This document shows, piece by piece, positions 35,574 through 43,586 of a DNA stretch of 64,000 nt (position 1 is the stretch's first letter; the number at the start of each line of letters is the position of its first letter). The DNA comes from Anaerolineales bacterium (lineage in GTDB: Bacteria > Chloroflexota > Anaerolineae > Anaerolineales > Villigracilaceae). The DNA is taken from positions 38,526 to 102,525 of the forward strand of contig JAUXUL010000016.1 in NCBI GenBank assembly GCA_030680795.1, written 5' to 3'. A model generated the notes under the pieces. It searched no databases. It worked only from the letters and a program-made list of their open reading frames with translations, and was not told where the DNA came from. Made by a program: the position numbers and the translations under genes.

Positions 35574-36959
35574 ATGACCACCATCACCGTCATCGGCGCA
35601 GGCAGTACCTCATTTGGAGAGAATACTCTTTCTGCATTGTTGCGCTCAAAAAAAATGAAAGGCTCCACCTTACGTTTGGTGGATCGCAATCCGCAAAGCC
35701 TCGATATCGTCCACAGGCTGGCGAAGCAATTAAATAAGGAATGGGATTCCAAATTCAAGATCACTGCATACGCACATCATAAAGACGCCCTCAAAGATAC
35801 GAACTTCGTTGTCTCAGCCATTGAAGTGGGTGCGCGTGAGGAGTTGTGGAAATCCGATTTTGAAATCCCATTGAAGTATGGTGTGCGTCAACCATATGCA
35901 GAAAATGGCGGACCTGGCGGTTTTGCACACGCCGCGCGTAATGTGAAGCCTGTATTGGAAATTGTCCGCGATATGGAGCAGGCTTGCCCGGACGCGTGGT
36001 TTATTAATTTCACAAATCCAATGGTGCGTATCTGTGATCTGGTGAATCGTCACAGCAAAATCAAAGCAGTAGGTTTATGTCATCAAATCTATATGGGTTA
36101 TTGCATGGTGGGTGTTGCGCTTGCCAAAGACCTTGGCATTCAAGTGCCTGAAGATCTTGAGGGCATGCATGTAGACATCCTCCAACATCCGCTTCAACAC
36201 ATGGTCATGGATCAAACCGTCCCATTGGTGGATATCCGCGCCGCAGGTATCAATCATTTTTCGTGGATCATTTCAGTCCACGACAAACGCACTGGCGAGG
36301 ATTTGTATCCGCTTTTGAAGAAACGATTCTTTGAGCTTGATGAAAAATTTGAACCGCTCACGCGGCGCGTCTTTCAGGATTTCGGCTTGCTGCCCGTTCC
36401 CGGAGATACCCATCTCTGCGAATACCTCCCGTGGATGAGTGACCCTGTTGCCAAACCCTGGGAAAAGTTCAACATCCGCTTGTATGACTGGGAGATGATG
36501 GCTGGCCTGCGAGATTTCAGTTTGGATAGATTAAATGAAATGGCAAACGGGAATATGACCATTGAAAGTCTGCTTGAAACCGATTCGGAAGGCGCGTTGG
36601 AGATGATCGAGAACATCGCGCTCGCAGGTAATCATTATCATCTTGCTGCAAACCTTTCAAATGTTGGGCAGATTGCCAACCTGCCTTTGGGTGCACCCGT
36701 TGAGACTCCGATCCATGTCAATGGGGCAGGAATCCATCCTGTGCATGTCGGGCCATTGCCGGAACCCATTGCAGAATTATGCCGTCGGGAAATAATGGTC
36801 GCGCAATTGTCTGTTGATGCCGCTGTTGAAGGTAGTTATGAAAAAGCATTGCAATGTTTATTGCTTGATCCTGTCATTCATGATATGGATACCGCAAAGA
36901 ATATTCTTCATGATTACTTAAAGGTGTATAAAGAGCATTTGCCGCAGTTCCATAAATGA
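35574..36959 (+). CDS. GH4-family (NAD- and metal-dependent) glycosidase
   Basis: The 461-residue protein opens with a Rossmann-type NAD site ITVIGAGSTSFG and has the GH4 features GPGGFAHAARNV near 120, INFTNPMV near 144, the metal-ligand block GLCHQIYMG near 166-174, and AGINHFSW near 220. GH4 enzymes cleave alpha- or beta-glycosides by an oxidation-elimination route that needs NAD and Mn2+. Alpha-glucosidase or galacturonidase activity is likely but cannot be fixed. The ATG at 35574 has GGAG upstream; the long upstream frame is repeat DNA. Confidence 0.85.
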   Translation: MTTITVIGAGSTSFGENTLSALLRSKKMKGSTLRLVDRNPQSLDIVHRLAKQLNKEWDSKFKITAYAHHKDALKDTNFVVSAIEVGAREELWKSDFEIPLKYGVRQPYAENGGPGGFAHAARNVKPVLEIVRDMEQACPDAWFINFTNPMVRICDLVNRHSKIKAVGLCHQIYMGYCMVGVALAKDLGIQVPEDLEGMHVDILQHPLQHMVMDQTVPLVDIRAAGINHFSWIISVHDKRTGEDLYPLLKKRFFELDEKFEPLTRRVFQDFGLLPVPGDTHLCEYLPWMSDPVAKPWEKFNIRLYDWEMMAGLRDFSLDRLNEMANGNMTIESLLETDSEGALEMIENIALAGNHYHLAANLSNVGQIANLPLGAPVETPIHVNGAGIHPVHVGPLPEPIAELCRREIMVAQLSVDAAVEGSYEKALQCLLLDPVIHDMDTAKNILHDYLKVYKEHLPQFHK

Positions 36960-36993
36960 AATTTCACGGAATGACAATTTACAACCTGTGTTG

Positions 36994-37024
36994 ATCAAAG
37001 ACGGGCAATATGCCCGTCTTTGAT
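36994..37024 (+). terminator. Hairpin terminator of the GH4 gene
   Basis: A 13-bp perfect stem (ATCAAAGACGGGC and its complement) with an AATAT loop lies 35 bases past the GH4 stop and is followed by a short T-rich run. Confidence 0.7.
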
Positions 37025-37289
37025 TCTTAATAACGTTAAAGACCTTAAAAACCTTAAAGAAAATTGCGACCATAACATTAAATAGTATGTAAAATGCCTG
37101 TAATATTTTAAGATAAATGTATGTTCAAAACCCTTTACATAAATCAATAATTGTATAACAATAAACACATAATCAATGATTATATGTTTGTCATCACAGA
37201 TTTAATAATAAAATGCAAATAGCAAACATGATTCGTTGAAATCGAATCGACATAAGATCATAAAAAGGAAAGACAACTAAGGAAAGATC
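37025..37289. other. AT-rich region upstream of the ATP-grasp gene
   Basis: No gene is seen. The DNA is markedly AT-rich and contains the ATCAATGATTATATG words and long A/T runs, so it is a likely promoter region for the ATP-grasp gene, but I cannot choose a specific pair of boxes. Confidence 0.45.
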
Positions 37290-38312
37290 ATGTACATATG
37301 CGTATTAACAAGCACACCTGATGCGGACGATATTCCGTATGACCCATCACCATACATGAATGGCTATCGTTGGAAACATCATTTGGTACAGCCATCAAAT
37401 GTTGAGAAGCAAATAAAAAACCTCATCATCGAAGGGGTGGATGCATTTGTTAACTTGTGCGACGGCACTTCCGATGATGCCCTTTCAGGCATTGCACTTG
37501 TGCATGCTTTGGAAAAATATAATACTGCTTTCACAGGTGCGGATTCGAAATTCTTTGACCCCACCCGTGATGAAATGAAAAACGCCGCATGTCGAGTTTC
37601 TGTACCAACTCCCAATTGGGTATTTGTCAATCGCGTGGATGATGCGGAGAAAGCTGCGTCGCGTTTAAAATTTCCCATGTTGGTCAAACCGCCGCATGGA
37701 TATGCCAGCATTGGCATCCGCCGCAATTCACGTGTGGAAAATATCGAGCAATTGCGCGAACAACTAAAACTTGAGATTGCTGAATTCGGACGCGCCTTGA
37801 TCGAGGAGTTCATCGAAGGACGTGAGTTCACCTGTCTCATTTCAGAGAATCCTGCTGATCCCAGGAAACCGCTGACATTCACCCCGGTCGAGTTTATCTT
37901 CCCTGAAGGCGAATCCTTCAAGCACTATGACATGAAATGGGTTGAATACGAAAAAATGTCGGTGGCTGTGGTTACTGACCCACGCATTGAAAAGACACTG
38001 CGCGAGCAAACCACGCGGGTCTTCAAAGAGTTGGGCGGCAATGGCTACGCACGTTGTGATTACCGCATGGACGCAGATGGCGTGATCCACATGCTTGAGA
38101 TCAATCCAAATTGCGGCATCTTCTATCCGCCACACGAGCCAGGCTCGGCAGATTTCTCGCTTATCAACGACCCAGTCAATCACACCAGGTTTATGAAGTT
38201 GATCATCCGAAACGCCCAAAGGCGGCAGACGCGCATCGCTGCGGAAATGATCATAAAACGCCAGCACCGCAAACGCTCAGTCGAAGTTGAGCAGTTGGCT
38301 TTCAATATATAA
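37290..38312 (+). CDS. D-alanine-D-alanine ligase-like ATP-grasp protein
   Basis: The 340-residue protein has the ATP-grasp plan: an N-terminal domain, FPMLVKPPHGYASIGIRRNSRV near 128-149, ALIEEFIEGREFTCLI near 170-185, and a metal-binding C-terminal half with YARCDYRMDADGVIHMLEINPNCGIF near 250-275. AAGGAAAG precedes the ATG. It is more distant from true Ddl than the ddl gene at 55093-56205, so it probably joins other small substrates, for example amino or peptide acids. Its own AT-rich upstream region and terminator suggest a monocistronic gene. Confidence 0.8.
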   Translation: MYICVLTSTPDADDIPYDPSPYMNGYRWKHHLVQPSNVEKQIKNLIIEGVDAFVNLCDGTSDDALSGIALVHALEKYNTAFTGADSKFFDPTRDEMKNAACRVSVPTPNWVFVNRVDDAEKAASRLKFPMLVKPPHGYASIGIRRNSRVENIEQLREQLKLEIAEFGRALIEEFIEGREFTCLISENPADPRKPLTFTPVEFIFPEGESFKHYDMKWVEYEKMSVAVVTDPRIEKTLREQTTRVFKELGGNGYARCDYRMDADGVIHMLEINPNCGIFYPPHEPGSADFSLINDPVNHTRFMKLIIRNAQRRQTRIAAEMIIKRQHRKRSVEVEQLAFNI

Positions 38313-38347
38313 AAAGATGGGACACTGAAATGTGTCCCGTTTTTTTA
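38311..38347. terminator. Bidirectional terminator between ATP-grasp gene and galK
   Basis: GGGACAC, 6 bases and GTGTCCC form a hairpin flanked by an A run on the left and a T run on the right, so it can end transcription from both converging genes. Confidence 0.85.
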
Positions 38348-39562
38348 TCCTTTAATTAGACTCGCTCCCTCGCTTGCCTTGCAGATATAAACACACGCCT
38401 CCAAGCCTGACCTTTGCCTGTATGCCGCTGAAACAGCATTTGCAAACTCTTTGGCATTCTGTTCCTTAACCAAAGCCACAGCGCAGCCCCCAAATCCTGC
38501 GCCTGTCATGCGTGCGCCATAACAACTTTTCCGTTCGCGTGCGCAATCCACCATGATGTCGAGAGCGTCATTGGTGACTTCAAAATCGTCACGCAGGCTG
38601 TCGTGACTGGCATTGAATAACTCTCCCAGCCGTTTTATATTCCCTGCTTTCATCACATGAACTGCCTCCAGCACGCGCGCGTTCTCAGTGATGATATGCC
38701 TGGCCCTCTTTAACACCACCTCATCCAATCTTTCTTCTTTGCTCCCTTCGACTGGGCTCACATTGTCCCGATGTTCTTTCGGAAGGGCAAGCTTTCCTCG
38801 TTCAAACTCCTCAACGCTTACATCGCGCAACGCCTTCACCCCAAACCAACGCGCCGCCTCTTCACATTGACTGCGTCTTTCGTTGTAAGCTGAGTTCACC
38901 AGCCCGCGCCTTGTGGATGTATCAAGAATTACGATTGAAACACCTTTTGGCAGGGGAACATGCTGAACTTCGAGCGAACGGCAATCCAAAAATAAAGCAT
39001 GGCCTTCTTTGCATGCCGCACTCGCCATTTGATCCATGATGCCGCAATTGACCCCGACCCATTCATTCTCGGCCTTTTGTGCGATCTTTGCCATCCTTGG
39101 CGCATCCCATGCAAAACCAGAGACGGCGGCAAATGCACGTGCAACTGCCAATTCCACCGCCGCAGAGGAGGACAAGCCAGCCCCGCGAGGTACATCGCCT
39201 GTCAGTACCGCGTCGAAGCCGTTTAATTCGTAACCTGCTTCCTGTAGTTGATAAGCAACTCCTTTGGGATATTCAATCCATCCACTGCCATTCGTAAGAG
39301 CATGTAACTCGAAAACCGAATCAGCTTGCAGGCTTGTATTGGACGGCGTCGTAATATCCAGAGAAAAGAGGCGCACGGTTTTGTCAGCTCGCGGACGAAG
39401 CGCAAGCCAGACGGCACGGTCAATTGCCATGGGCAGGACAAAGCCGTCGTTGTAATCGGTATGCTCGCCAATTAAATTAACCCGTCCCGGCGCGCGGACA
39501 ATGAATTCACATTCGGAGTTAAAATAGGACCCAAAAGTTCGCTTGAGATTTCGAATGTTCAT
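38345..39562 (-). CDS. galK: Galactokinase
   Basis: The 405-residue GHMP kinase starts MNIRNLKRTFGSYF and has the galactokinase signature VNLIGEHTDYNDGFVLPMAIDR near 28-49, the ATP loop PRGAGLSSSAA near 125-135, and a C-terminal GARMTGAGFGGCAVALV near 367. It phosphorylates galactose at C1 in the Leloir pathway. Residues about 261-277 (KEHRDNVSPVEGSKEER) are encoded by a dispersed repeat inserted in frame. The ATG at 39562 is 7 bases from a TATAAC box, so the transcript is probably leaderless; the frame continues to 39733 but that part lies before the promoter. Confidence 0.93.
   Translation of the reverse strand: MNIRNLKRTFGSYFNSECEFIVRAPGRVNLIGEHTDYNDGFVLPMAIDRAVWLALRPRADKTVRLFSLDITTPSNTSLQADSVFELHALTNGSGWIEYPKGVAYQLQEAGYELNGFDAVLTGDVPRGAGLSSSAAVELAVARAFAAVSGFAWDAPRMAKIAQKAENEWVGVNCGIMDQMASAACKEGHALFLDCRSLEVQHVPLPKGVSIVILDTSTRRGLVNSAYNERRSQCEEAARWFGVKALRDVSVEEFERGKLALPKEHRDNVSPVEGSKEERLDEVVLKRARHIITENARVLEAVHVMKAGNIKRLGELFNASHDSLRDDFEVTNDALDIMVDCARERKSCYGARMTGAGFGGCAVALVKEQNAKEFANAVSAAYRQRSGLEACVYICKASEGASLIKG
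38744..38787. repeat. Dispersed repeat inserted in frame inside galK
   Basis: It joins a TTCGACTGGGCTCA word, also seen in the comM remnant, with the palindrome CCCGATGTTCTTTCGG, whose reverse complement recurs at 30067-30090. The frame is preserved and the segment lies in a variable loop of the kinase. Confidence 0.75.
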
Positions 39563-39569
39563 AATCGCG

Positions 39570-39575
39570 GTTATA
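39570..39575 (-). promoter_or_regulatory. -10 box of galK (leaderless geometry)
   Basis: On the minus strand TATAAC lies 7 bases before the galK ATG, the same spacing as at the 29607 and 59826 genes. No clear -35 box is seen. Confidence 0.55.
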
Positions 39576-39785
39576 CCATAGCAGAGGTAATGTAGCCGGT
39601 CTTGAATTGCTTGAAAAATATGGATCTGTTTTACGGTTCGCGAAAAAGATTGCGGGAGAAGCTCATTTTCAATATAGGGATATATTTGATATGGATTCCC
39701 AGCTGGTCCAAAATACTCCATTCCCTGAATCATTTCAGACTGGAAGACACTCTACCTGCCCATCAAAATATGGGAAAATATGCTA

Positions 39786-39813
39786 TTGAATTCCGAGCCG
39801 CTTTGTGTACAAT
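39786..39813 (+). promoter_or_regulatory. Promoter of a 45-residue small open frame
   Basis: TTGAAT and TACAAT are 16 bases apart. The following ATG at 39824 is 10 bases after the -10 box, so transcription likely starts within or near the start codon. It would also serve the membrane protein gene at 39996. Confidence 0.65.
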
Positions 39814-39823
39814 ATAAGGGCTT

Positions 39824-39961
39824 ATGATGTATTCAAGGTTCGCTGACCCAGGAATCCGGCTCGTCAGACCCGAAATCGGTCAAACCCTGGAAAGATCAGA
39901 TTGGCCTGAATCCACAGGTCTGCTGGAAAAAGCCGCTGAATTGGTTAGCAGAGGTGGATAA
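39824..39961 (+). CDS. Small open frame of 45 residues, function unknown
   Basis: The frame starts MMYSRFADPG and ends LVSRGG with a stop. It lies behind a TTGAAT-16-TACAAT promoter and in front of the membrane protein gene at 39996, with a 34-base gap that contains the latter's AAGGAG site. The composition is hydrophilic and mixed, with no signal peptide or membrane segment. It could be a real small protein or only a leader. I know no homologue. Confidence 0.45.
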   Translation: MMYSRFADPGIRLVRPEIGQTLERSDWPESTGLLEKAAELVSRGG

Positions 39962-39995
39962 TCATTCGCATTAGGAAAATATCAAGGAGAAAACA

Positions 39996-40934
39996 ATGCC
40001 CATTCCACAAATTCTAGAGGTTGCATTAAGCCTCATCGTTATCTATTATCTTTTAGGTTCTGTGGTTTCGCTTATTACACAATGGATCAATGATGCGTTT
40101 GAGTCGCGTGGGAGAGCATTGCGCCAATACTTGATCAAAATCGTAGGCGAGAAAAAGATCGAAGATCTTCTAAATATGCCGCAGTTGCAAGCGCTGCGCC
40201 CTATTCGATATAAAAATATTTTGAGTGTGTTTGGTTCATATACTGAACCTAAATTACTGGAGAAAATCCCGGTTGCGACTTTGGTGGATGCGTTTTTTGA
40301 TCTTGCTGGTTTGTCTTCAAAAAAAGAAATGGAATTACTGCGCTTGGCTGAGTTAATAGACAAACTGCCTGATTCTGAGGGCAAAAATGCATTTATCAGT
40401 TGGATCAATCAAGGCGTGACCAATATCGCTGATCTGCGTATGCGCACATCTGCTTACTTTACTGGGATGCTGGAACAAGCGGCGGCTACCTTTCGGGCAC
40501 GCGCGCGAAGTATTGTGATTATGCTCTCAATAGGTGTGACTTTATTATTTGGCACCGATAGCATTCAACTTGCCAACACTTTATGGAATAATGCAGAACT
40601 ACGCGCGATTACGGCCGCCAAAGCGGATATGGTCGTACAGCAGGAGGGAATAGATGCCAGTATTGATGACTTGACACAGGAGTTGGGCGATCTCACCATT
40701 AAGTTTGGCTGGTGGCAGACGCAGCAATACCCGCAAAGTTCTGATACAGGAGCATGGGCTTTATTCATTTTCCTGAAGGTACTTGGACTGGGCGTCACTG
40801 CCGTGGCTGTCTCGCAAGGATCATCGTTCTGGTACGATCTGTTGAAGAAAATATCATCGCCTGCCACAAGTAGCAGCAGCAGTAAGAGCAGCGGCGGGGG
40901 GAGTAGCAGCAGCACGAGTAGCAGCAGCGGATAG
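39996..40934 (+). CDS. Membrane protein of unknown function with a Ser/Gly-rich tail
   Basis: The 312-residue protein has an N-terminal hydrophobic helix (about 9-30), a soluble middle part, hydrophobic stretches near 170-188 and 248-268, and the segment SFWYDLLKKI near 278-287. The last 25 or so residues are Ser and Gly only apart from a few Thr/Lys, encoded by AGC/AGT repeats. A similar build of helix, middle part and two-helix end occurs in a widespread family of uncharacterised bacterial membrane proteins, as I recall. AAGGAG lies 8 bases before the ATG. Confidence 0.75.
   Translation: MPIPQILEVALSLIVIYYLLGSVVSLITQWINDAFESRGRALRQYLIKIVGEKKIEDLLNMPQLQALRPIRYKNILSVFGSYTEPKLLEKIPVATLVDAFFDLAGLSSKKEMELLRLAELIDKLPDSEGKNAFISWINQGVTNIADLRMRTSAYFTGMLEQAAATFRARARSIVIMLSIGVTLLFGTDSIQLANTLWNNAELRAITAAKADMVVQQEGIDASIDDLTQELGDLTIKFGWWQTQQYPQSSDTGAWALFIFLKVLGLGVTAVAVSQGSSFWYDLLKKISSPATSSSSSKSSGGGSSSSTSSSSG
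40868..40933 (+). repeat. AGC/AGT-type trinucleotide-rich tract encoding the Ser tail
   Basis: About 66 bases consist mostly of AGC and AGT triplets with a GGC GGG GGG insert, all in frame 1 with the preceding gene. Slippage in such a tract would change tail length by whole residues. Confidence 0.7.
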
Positions 40935-40976
40935 TAATGGCATAAAAATCCGAGGTGATGAGCCTCGTAACCAACA

Positions 40977-41013
40977 AAGACTCCGGGTTCTTCAAGAATT
41001 CGGAGGTCTTGTT
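40977..41013. terminator. Hairpin terminator between converging genes
   Basis: AAGACTCCG and CGGAGGTCTT pair with one bulge around an inner TTCTT/AAGAA stem, and a T-rich run follows. It lies between the stop codons of the membrane protein gene and the methyltransferase gene. Confidence 0.6.
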
Positions 41014-41959
41014 ATTTGCTGTACCACCTCGCATAAACCGCCTGCGAAATTAATCTATTCGCGCTTGTTTCGCGTGTGACGAGTTCGCCGCTGTCAATTT
41101 CCCCTTTGTATTTTTTCATCATTTCATCAAGCGCCTGTGCCACATGAATGGCGGATGCCCGCACTGCATAGACGGTGACTATCACGAAGAGCGGATTGTT
41201 GCTCAGACAGGCGCGGCACATATCCAATAAATTTGGCAGGGATTTATACACTTCCCACACTTCGCCTTTGGGTCCGCGCCCGAATTTTGGGGGATCAAGA
41301 ATGATGCCGTCATATTTCACGCCGCGTTTTGCCTCGCGTTGGACATATTTTACGGCATCCTCCACGATCCAGCGGATGGGCTTGCTGCTCAAGCCAGAGA
41401 GTTCCTGATTCGCACGCGCCCAACTCACGGATTTTTTGGATGCGTCCACATGAGTCACTTGCGCGCCAACCGCTGCTGCTGCGAGAGAAGCCAGACCCGT
41501 GTAGCCAAATAGGTTGAGCATGTTTGGTTGGCGATCTGCCTTTCGGACGGAATCGGCCATAAAGTCCCAGTGCGAGGCGACTTCAGGAAATACGCCAAGG
41601 TGACGCCCTGGGGTCGTCATTGCCCAGAATCGCAGCGATGCCTCCCTTTCATCCCCCAAAATCCGATTCGGATTTTGGGGGACAGAGGGGGGCAGGGCAT
41701 ACTTCATCATCCATTTTTCATCCACTTTTTTTTTGAAATCCCAATGACCGCCGCTTTCCTCAGCGGATGGCTGAAACACAGCATGGGCATTGTTCCACTC
41801 TGAAGCGGGTAATGCGCGGCTCCACATAGCTTGGGATTCGGGGCGTGAAAAGATGTATTTGCCGAAGCGTTCCAGTTTTTGACCTTCGCCGGAATCAAGC
41901 AATTCATAATCACGCCAGTTTGCGGCTTCGAGCAGGGTGAAGGTGGGGGAGGTTTGCAT
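41012..41959 (-). CDS. SAM-dependent methyltransferase of the RlmI/RlmK-like class
   Basis: The 315-residue Rossmann-type methyltransferase has the SAM motif MLNLFGYTGLASLAAAAVGA near 145-164, VTHVDASKKSVSWARAN near 166-182 and a DPPKFGRGPKG motif near 221-231, which fits the RlmI-type rRNA cytosine methyltransferases. Residues about 89-106 are translated from a perfect palindrome inserted in frame. It converges with the membrane protein gene and is divergent from the mraZ cluster. Confidence 0.85.
   Translation of the reverse strand: MQTSPTFTLLEAANWRDYELLDSGEGQKLERFGKYIFSRPESQAMWSRALPASEWNNAHAVFQPSAEESGGHWDFKKKVDEKWMMKYALPPSVPQNPNRILGDEREASLRFWAMTTPGRHLGVFPEVASHWDFMADSVRKADRQPNMLNLFGYTGLASLAAAAVGAQVTHVDASKKSVSWARANQELSGLSSKPIRWIVEDAVKYVQREAKRGVKYDGIILDPPKFGRGPKGEVWEVYKSLPNLLDMCRACLSNNPLFVIVTVYAVRASAIHVAQALDEMMKKYKGEIDSGELVTRETSANRLISQAVYARWYSK
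41655..41683. repeat. Perfect 14-bp-arm palindrome in frame inside a methyltransferase gene
   Basis: Arms CCCCCAAAATCCGA and its complement surround a single central base. The element continues with GACAGAGGGGGG on the right. It encodes about 18 residues between KYALP and EASLRFW and keeps the frame. Confidence 0.85.
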
Positions 41960-42014
41960 GTATTAACAGACTTCCGAAGTCCTTGACTGATTATGAGAAA
42001 ATGCTTTCAACCAC

Positions 42015-42042
42015 TTGATTTTTACCCATAAATCAGTATAAT
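42015..42042 (+). promoter_or_regulatory. Promoter of the division and cell-wall cluster
   Basis: TTGATT and TATAAT are 16 bases apart, 78 bases before the mraZ ATG. The operator-like repeats follow directly. Confidence 0.8.
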
Positions 42043-42067
42043 GTGGGAAGTAGTGGTAAAAAGTGGT
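42043..42067 (+). promoter_or_regulatory. Three GTGGG/GTGGT repeats, probable MraZ operator
   Basis: GTGGG, GTGGT and GTGGT occur at 42043, 42053 and 42063, an exact 10-base period with 5-base spacers. MraZ in other bacteria binds TGGGN repeats with similar spacing near its own promoter. The site lies just downstream of the -10 box, where binding would block transcription. Confidence 0.75.
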
Positions 42068-42071
42068 AAGG

Positions 42072-42090
42072 ACGCCGGGCAGCCCGGCGT
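42072..42090. repeat. Nine-bp perfect palindrome in the mraZ leader
   Basis: ACGCCGGGC and its complement flank one central base between the MraZ-box-like repeats and the mraZ start codon. In RNA it would form a strong hairpin in the leader. It may be another dispersed element, as similar GC-rich hairpins are common in these genomes. Confidence 0.6.
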
Positions 42091-42119
42091 TCAGCGCATT
42101 AATAGGATAAATAGCACAT

Positions 42120-42566
42120 ATGTTCTTAGGTCACTTCCAACACAACCTCGATGACAAGGGCCGCCTGATGATCCCAGCGCGCTTCCGTGATTTATTGGAA
42201 AGCGGCGCCTTCATTACCCAGGGCTTTGATAAATGTCTCATGGTAATGACAGGAACTTATTTCAAACAGGTCTATGAGCGGATTGAGGCTATGAATCTTG
42301 CCGACCCAACGGCCCGCCTCTTGCGCCGCTTGATTTTATCCAATGCTTATCCTGTGGAGGTGGATAAGATCGGGCGAATTCTTGTACCGCAAAACCTGCG
42401 CGCTTTTCTTGGAATTGAAAATGGCGAGTTGGTGGTGGCAGGGCAGGGCGAATACTTCGAAGTGTGGACGCCCGCACTATGGAGCGAACAAACGGCTCAA
42501 TTGCAGGATACCGAAGCCAACAACGCGCGCTTCTCCACACTTGATCTTTCATCAAAATCGGCTTGA
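42120..42566 (+). CDS. mraZ: Transcriptional regulator MraZ
   Basis: The 148-residue protein consists of two MraZ/AbrB-like halves: MFLGHFQHNLDDKGRLMIPARFRD at the start and a second DKIGRILVPQNLRAFL near 82-97. It represses the cell-wall cluster from its own promoter in other bacteria. AGGA lies about 9 bases before the ATG. It is the first gene of the division and wall cluster. Confidence 0.95.
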   Translation: MFLGHFQHNLDDKGRLMIPARFRDLLESGAFITQGFDKCLMVMTGTYFKQVYERIEAMNLADPTARLLRRLILSNAYPVEVDKIGRILVPQNLRAFLGIENGELVVAGQGEYFEVWTPALWSEQTAQLQDTEANNARFSTLDLSSKSA

Positions 42567-42629
42567 GTTCAGCCGCCGTCCTTTGCGAAGCACCCTGCGG
42601 GCGACGGGGACGCCGGCGAAATCGCATAG

Positions 42630-43544
42630 ATGTCACACAAACCTGTACTTTACCAAGAGATTATACACGCTCTGCAACCCCACAGCGGCGGTCGTTATGT
42701 AGATGGCACTTTGGGCGCGGGCGGTCACGCTCGCGGGATTCTGGAGGCTTGCGCGCCGGATGGGCTTTTGCTGGGTCTGGATGTAGACCCGCAGGCTTTG
42801 GCGCTTGCTCGTGAGACCTTGGCTCCTCACGAGGGGCGCATTCATCTCGTGCAAGCCTCCCACATAACCCTCCGCGAACAACTCGCTGCGTTGAAATGGG
42901 ATTTGGTGGATGGCATCATGCTAGATCTCGGCGCATCCTCCATGCAGTTTGATAACGCCGAGCGCGGCTTTTCATTTATGCAGGATGGTCCGCTCGATAT
43001 GAGATTTGGCTCGAATGCTTTACAAAGCGCAGCGGACTTGGTCAACACATTGAGTCAGGAAGACCTCGCCGATTTGATCTTCCGCTACGGTGAAGATCGT
43101 GACTCAAGAAAGATCGCGCGAGCCATTGTGGAGAATAGACCGCTTCACACGACCCGTGAGCTGGTCGCTGTGATCGAGAAAGCGTCTCCCCGACGAGGCG
43201 ACAGAATGCACCCCGCCACGCAGACATTTCAGGCCCTGCGGATCGCCGTCAACGAGGAATTAGCTTCAGTGGAGAAAACGCTTCCGCAAGTCGTAACAGG
43301 CCTAAAGTCCGGTGGAAGATGCGCAGTGATCTCCTTCCATTCACTGGAAGACCGCATCGTCAAAGACTTCTTCCGCGAACAAAGCAAAGACTTAGTGAAT
43401 CCGCCTTACGAAAGAATTTACGAAGTGGAACGCAAGGCAGTTGTGAAGCTGGTCAATAAAAAACCGATAATGCCCTCTGATGAAGAGATAAAAGATAACC
43501 CGAGGGCGCGCAGTGCAAAGCTTAGAGTTATAGAAAAAATGTAG
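42630..43544 (+). CDS. rsmH: 16S rRNA (cytosine-1402 N4)-methyltransferase RsmH
   Basis: The 304-residue protein has the RsmH start HKPVLYQEIIHAL, the SAM site YVDGTLGAGGHARGIL near 25-40, MLDLGASSMQFD near 97, the ALRIAVNEEL motif near 206 and the C-terminal ISFHSLEDRIVKDFF near 232. It methylates 16S rRNA C1402. It is in its usual place after mraZ. Confidence 0.95.
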   Translation: MSHKPVLYQEIIHALQPHSGGRYVDGTLGAGGHARGILEACAPDGLLLGLDVDPQALALARETLAPHEGRIHLVQASHITLREQLAALKWDLVDGIMLDLGASSMQFDNAERGFSFMQDGPLDMRFGSNALQSAADLVNTLSQEDLADLIFRYGEDRDSRKIARAIVENRPLHTTRELVAVIEKASPRRGDRMHPATQTFQALRIAVNEELASVEKTLPQVVTGLKSGGRCAVISFHSLEDRIVKDFFREQSKDLVNPPYERIYEVERKAVVKLVNKKPIMPSDEEIKDNPRARSAKLRVIEKM

Positions 43545-43586
43545 CGCGAAATTTATGTCGTCCGTAAAAGTCAGGTGAAAAGCGGC

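Noticed and set aside
39602..39817. Open frame upstream of galK on the plus strand
   Set aside because: It is antisense to the untranslated part upstream of galK and has no promoter or ribosome-binding site.
40868..40933. AGC-rich tract as a possible CRISPR or tandem-repeat array
   Set aside because: It has triplet units only, in frame with the gene, and no spacers.
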